Positions 5,865 to 6,772 of a DNA stretch of 6,772 bases are shown piece by piece. Origin of the DNA: Mucilaginibacter sp. (GTDB lineage: Bacteria > Bacteroidota > Bacteroidia > Sphingobacteriales > Sphingobacteriaceae); NCBI GenBank assembly GCA_028288315.1, contig JAQBNY010000134.1:1-6772 (forward strand), written 5' to 3'. The notes below the pieces were generated by a model. That model was given only the letters and a program-made list of their open reading frames with translations. It was not told where the DNA came from and did not search any database. Every line of letters starts with the position of its first letter. Position 1 is the first letter of the stretch. Both the position numbers and the translations under genes were made by a program.

Positions 5865-6473
5865 TTAATCATTCTGTACCGAAGTAGTTGGATCGATAAT
5901 GGAGCCCGCGCGTGAGAAATATTTGTAAATACCCTGGTCATGCAGCTTTATTATAATAACCCCTTTGCGGGTACTGGCATGCACTATATAACCGTTTTGC
6001 AGGTAAACCCCTACATGGCTGTATTGCTTCCCGTCGAAGTCAAAAAACACCAGGTCGCCTTCTTTTAGCTCTTCCTCATATTTACGCTTTATACTGTTTA
6101 CCTGTAGGGCACAAGTACGTGGCACGGGTTGGTCATATACCTGTAGCTGTAATAAAAAAATAAGTCCGGAGCAATCCACCCCATCCTTACCCGTCCCGCC
6201 GAAGCGGTAAGGCACGCCCAACCATTCGTCAATAAAACTGTATAACCTGCCGTTTTGAATATCGTTGCGCTTAACCCCCATTAGTTCGGCATACTTATCT
6301 GCGGTTTCCTTATCAGGCTTTACCATCACATATGGCCCGCGTTTAGGAATCAGGATAGACGGATTGTAATCGCCCTGCGGATTTCTAACAGTTAATTTAC
6401 GCGAATGACAGGAAGAGAAGATAACAGCAGCAGCATAAAATAAAAGCAGTTTGATATGGCGAGGTATTAACAT
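5865..6473 (-). CDS. NlpC/P60 (C40) peptidase lipoprotein
   Basis: 202 aa. Predicted cell-wall endopeptidase that cleaves peptide stems of peptidoglycan, the usual activity of NlpC/P60 enzymes. Residues 8-22 form a lipoprotein signal peptide (KLLLFYAAAVIFSSC) with the lipidated Cys22; Phe at -3 is slightly atypical. After the Cys come HSRK, not an acidic surface-export signature, so a periplasm-facing anchor is more likely than surface display. The catalytic domain spans about 75-195: WLGVPYRFGGTGKDGVDCSGL carries the nucleophile Cys101, SHVGVYL carries His153 and YIVHAS carries the third polar residue His165; the triad is therefore intact. The length is typical for a single-domain member with no SH3 or LysM repeats. 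On the minus strand a TACCTTTA (6485-6478) with TTTT 20 bp upstream is a weak promoter candidate very close to the ATG. It lies 139 bp downstream of mutS and upstream of the small membrane protein. Confidence 0.92.
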   Translation of the reverse strand: MLIPRHIKLLLFYAAAVIFSSCHSRKLTVRNPQGDYNPSILIPKRGPYVMVKPDKETADKYAELMGVKRNDIQNGRLYSFIDEWLGVPYRFGGTGKDGVDCSGLIFLLQLQVYDQPVPRTCALQVNSIKRKYEEELKEGDLVFFDFDGKQYSHVGVYLQNGYIVHASTRKGVIIIKLHDQGIYKYFSRAGSIIDPTTSVQND

Positions 6474-6541
6474 AACCTAAAGGTATCCCGAAAGAAATAA
6501 TCCTTAAAAGAGATGTTATAAACATTTCAACAATTGAAGAT

Positions 6542-6607
6542 AGATGTGCAAATTATTGTAATGGCACTCTATCTGCACATCTGCATATTTACACATCTGC
6601 ACATCTG
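6542..6607. repeat. 'gcacatctg' direct and inverted repeats
   Basis: The 13-mer 'atctgcacatctg' occurs at 6571-6583 and again at 6595-6607 (24-bp period). 'agatgtgcaaat' at 6542-6553 is the reverse complement of 'atttacacatct' at 6587-6598 except for one base, so the block can form a hairpin with a 33-nt loop. It lies just after the mutS stop codon on that strand. There is no T-tract typical of an intrinsic terminator. Similar 'gcacatctgcacat' strings are, to my knowledge, common between genes in Sphingobacteriaceae. Confidence 0.7.
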
Positions 6608-6612
6608 GCCCC

Positions 6613-6772
6613 CTACCCTTTTATCACCCGCTGTATCTCATCCAACTTCATTAGAGCTTCTACAGGGGTAAGAGTGTTCACGTCAAGGTTATTCAGCGTA
6701 TCGCGGATCTTTACCAACACCGGGTCATCTATCGAGAACATTTGCATTTGCACGGCCTGTTTTTGCACCTTG
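6613..6772 (-). CDS. mutS: DNA mismatch repair protein MutS, C-terminal end (5' truncated by window edge)
   Basis: The minus-strand frame entering at 6771 reads 52 residues to TAG (6615-6613), too short to stand out without inspection. MutS binds mismatches as a dimeric ATPase and starts methyl-independent or nick-directed repair; only its terminal helices are visible here. The phrase FSIDDPVLVKIRDTLNNLDVN followed by TLTPVEALMKLDEIQRVIKG matches the well-conserved MutS end: the 'SLTPRQALEWIYRLK' end of the E. coli protein aligns with TLTPVEALMKLDEIQ. The mismatch-recognition and ATPase domains lie outside the window. The natural C-terminus is present. The next gene on the same strand is the NlpC/P60 lipoprotein, 139 bp away across a repeat block, so joint transcription is possible but not shown. 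Confidence 0.88.
   Translation of the reverse strand, partial: KVQKQAVQMQMFSIDDPVLVKIRDTLNNLDVNTLTPVEALMKLDEIQRVIKG

Overview
The window looks like Bacteroidota chromosome, most likely Sphingobacteriaceae (Mucilaginibacter- or Pedobacter-like). That is inferred from a pair of DUF3857/transglutaminase-like exported proteins, AT-rich gene starts without clear Shine-Dalgarno sequences, a TAnnTTTG-type promoter candidate, and intergenic repeats of the 'gaagcaatc / gcaatgacg' and 'cttcgacaagctcagg' types. Most of it is ordinary chromosome; I see no phage, plasmid, CRISPR, transposase or recognisable defence system.

Layout, left to right: (1) 1-264, + strand, the C-terminal end of epoxyqueuosine reductase QueG with its CxxCxxxCP iron-sulfur motif. 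(2) 265-671, about 400 bp of non-coding DNA made of degenerate copies of at least three repeat families, including two strong inverted repeats. (3) 672-1697, - strand, a DEDDh 3'-5' exonuclease with an ExoX-like C-terminal domain, a disordered linker and a possible sliding-clamp-binding peptide at the extreme C-terminus. (4) 1698-1803, a divergent AT-rich intergenic region with a candidate promoter for the exonuclease. (5) 1804-5705, + strand, two exported DUF3857/transglutaminase-fold proteins overlapping by ATGA. The first has lost the catalytic Cys and His; the second keeps them. (6) 5706-5828, - strand, a 40-residue membrane protein below the usual ORF length cut-off, whose stop codon directly abuts the stop of the preceding gene. 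(7) 5865-6473, - strand, an NlpC/P60 (C40) cell-wall peptidase lipoprotein. (8) 6474-6612, a spacer with 'gcacatctg' repeats. (9) 6613-6772, - strand, the C-terminus of the mismatch-repair protein MutS.

The parts concern tRNA modification (QueG), DNA repair and processing (exonuclease, MutS) and the cell envelope (transglutaminase pair, NlpC/P60 lipoprotein, small membrane protein). Only two groups look transcriptionally linked: the overlapping transglutaminase-like pair, and possibly mutS - NlpC/P60 - small membrane protein on the minus strand. The points most worth a second look are the pseudoenzyme/enzyme pairing, the unlisted 40-aa membrane protein, and the clamp-binding-like tail of the exonuclease.
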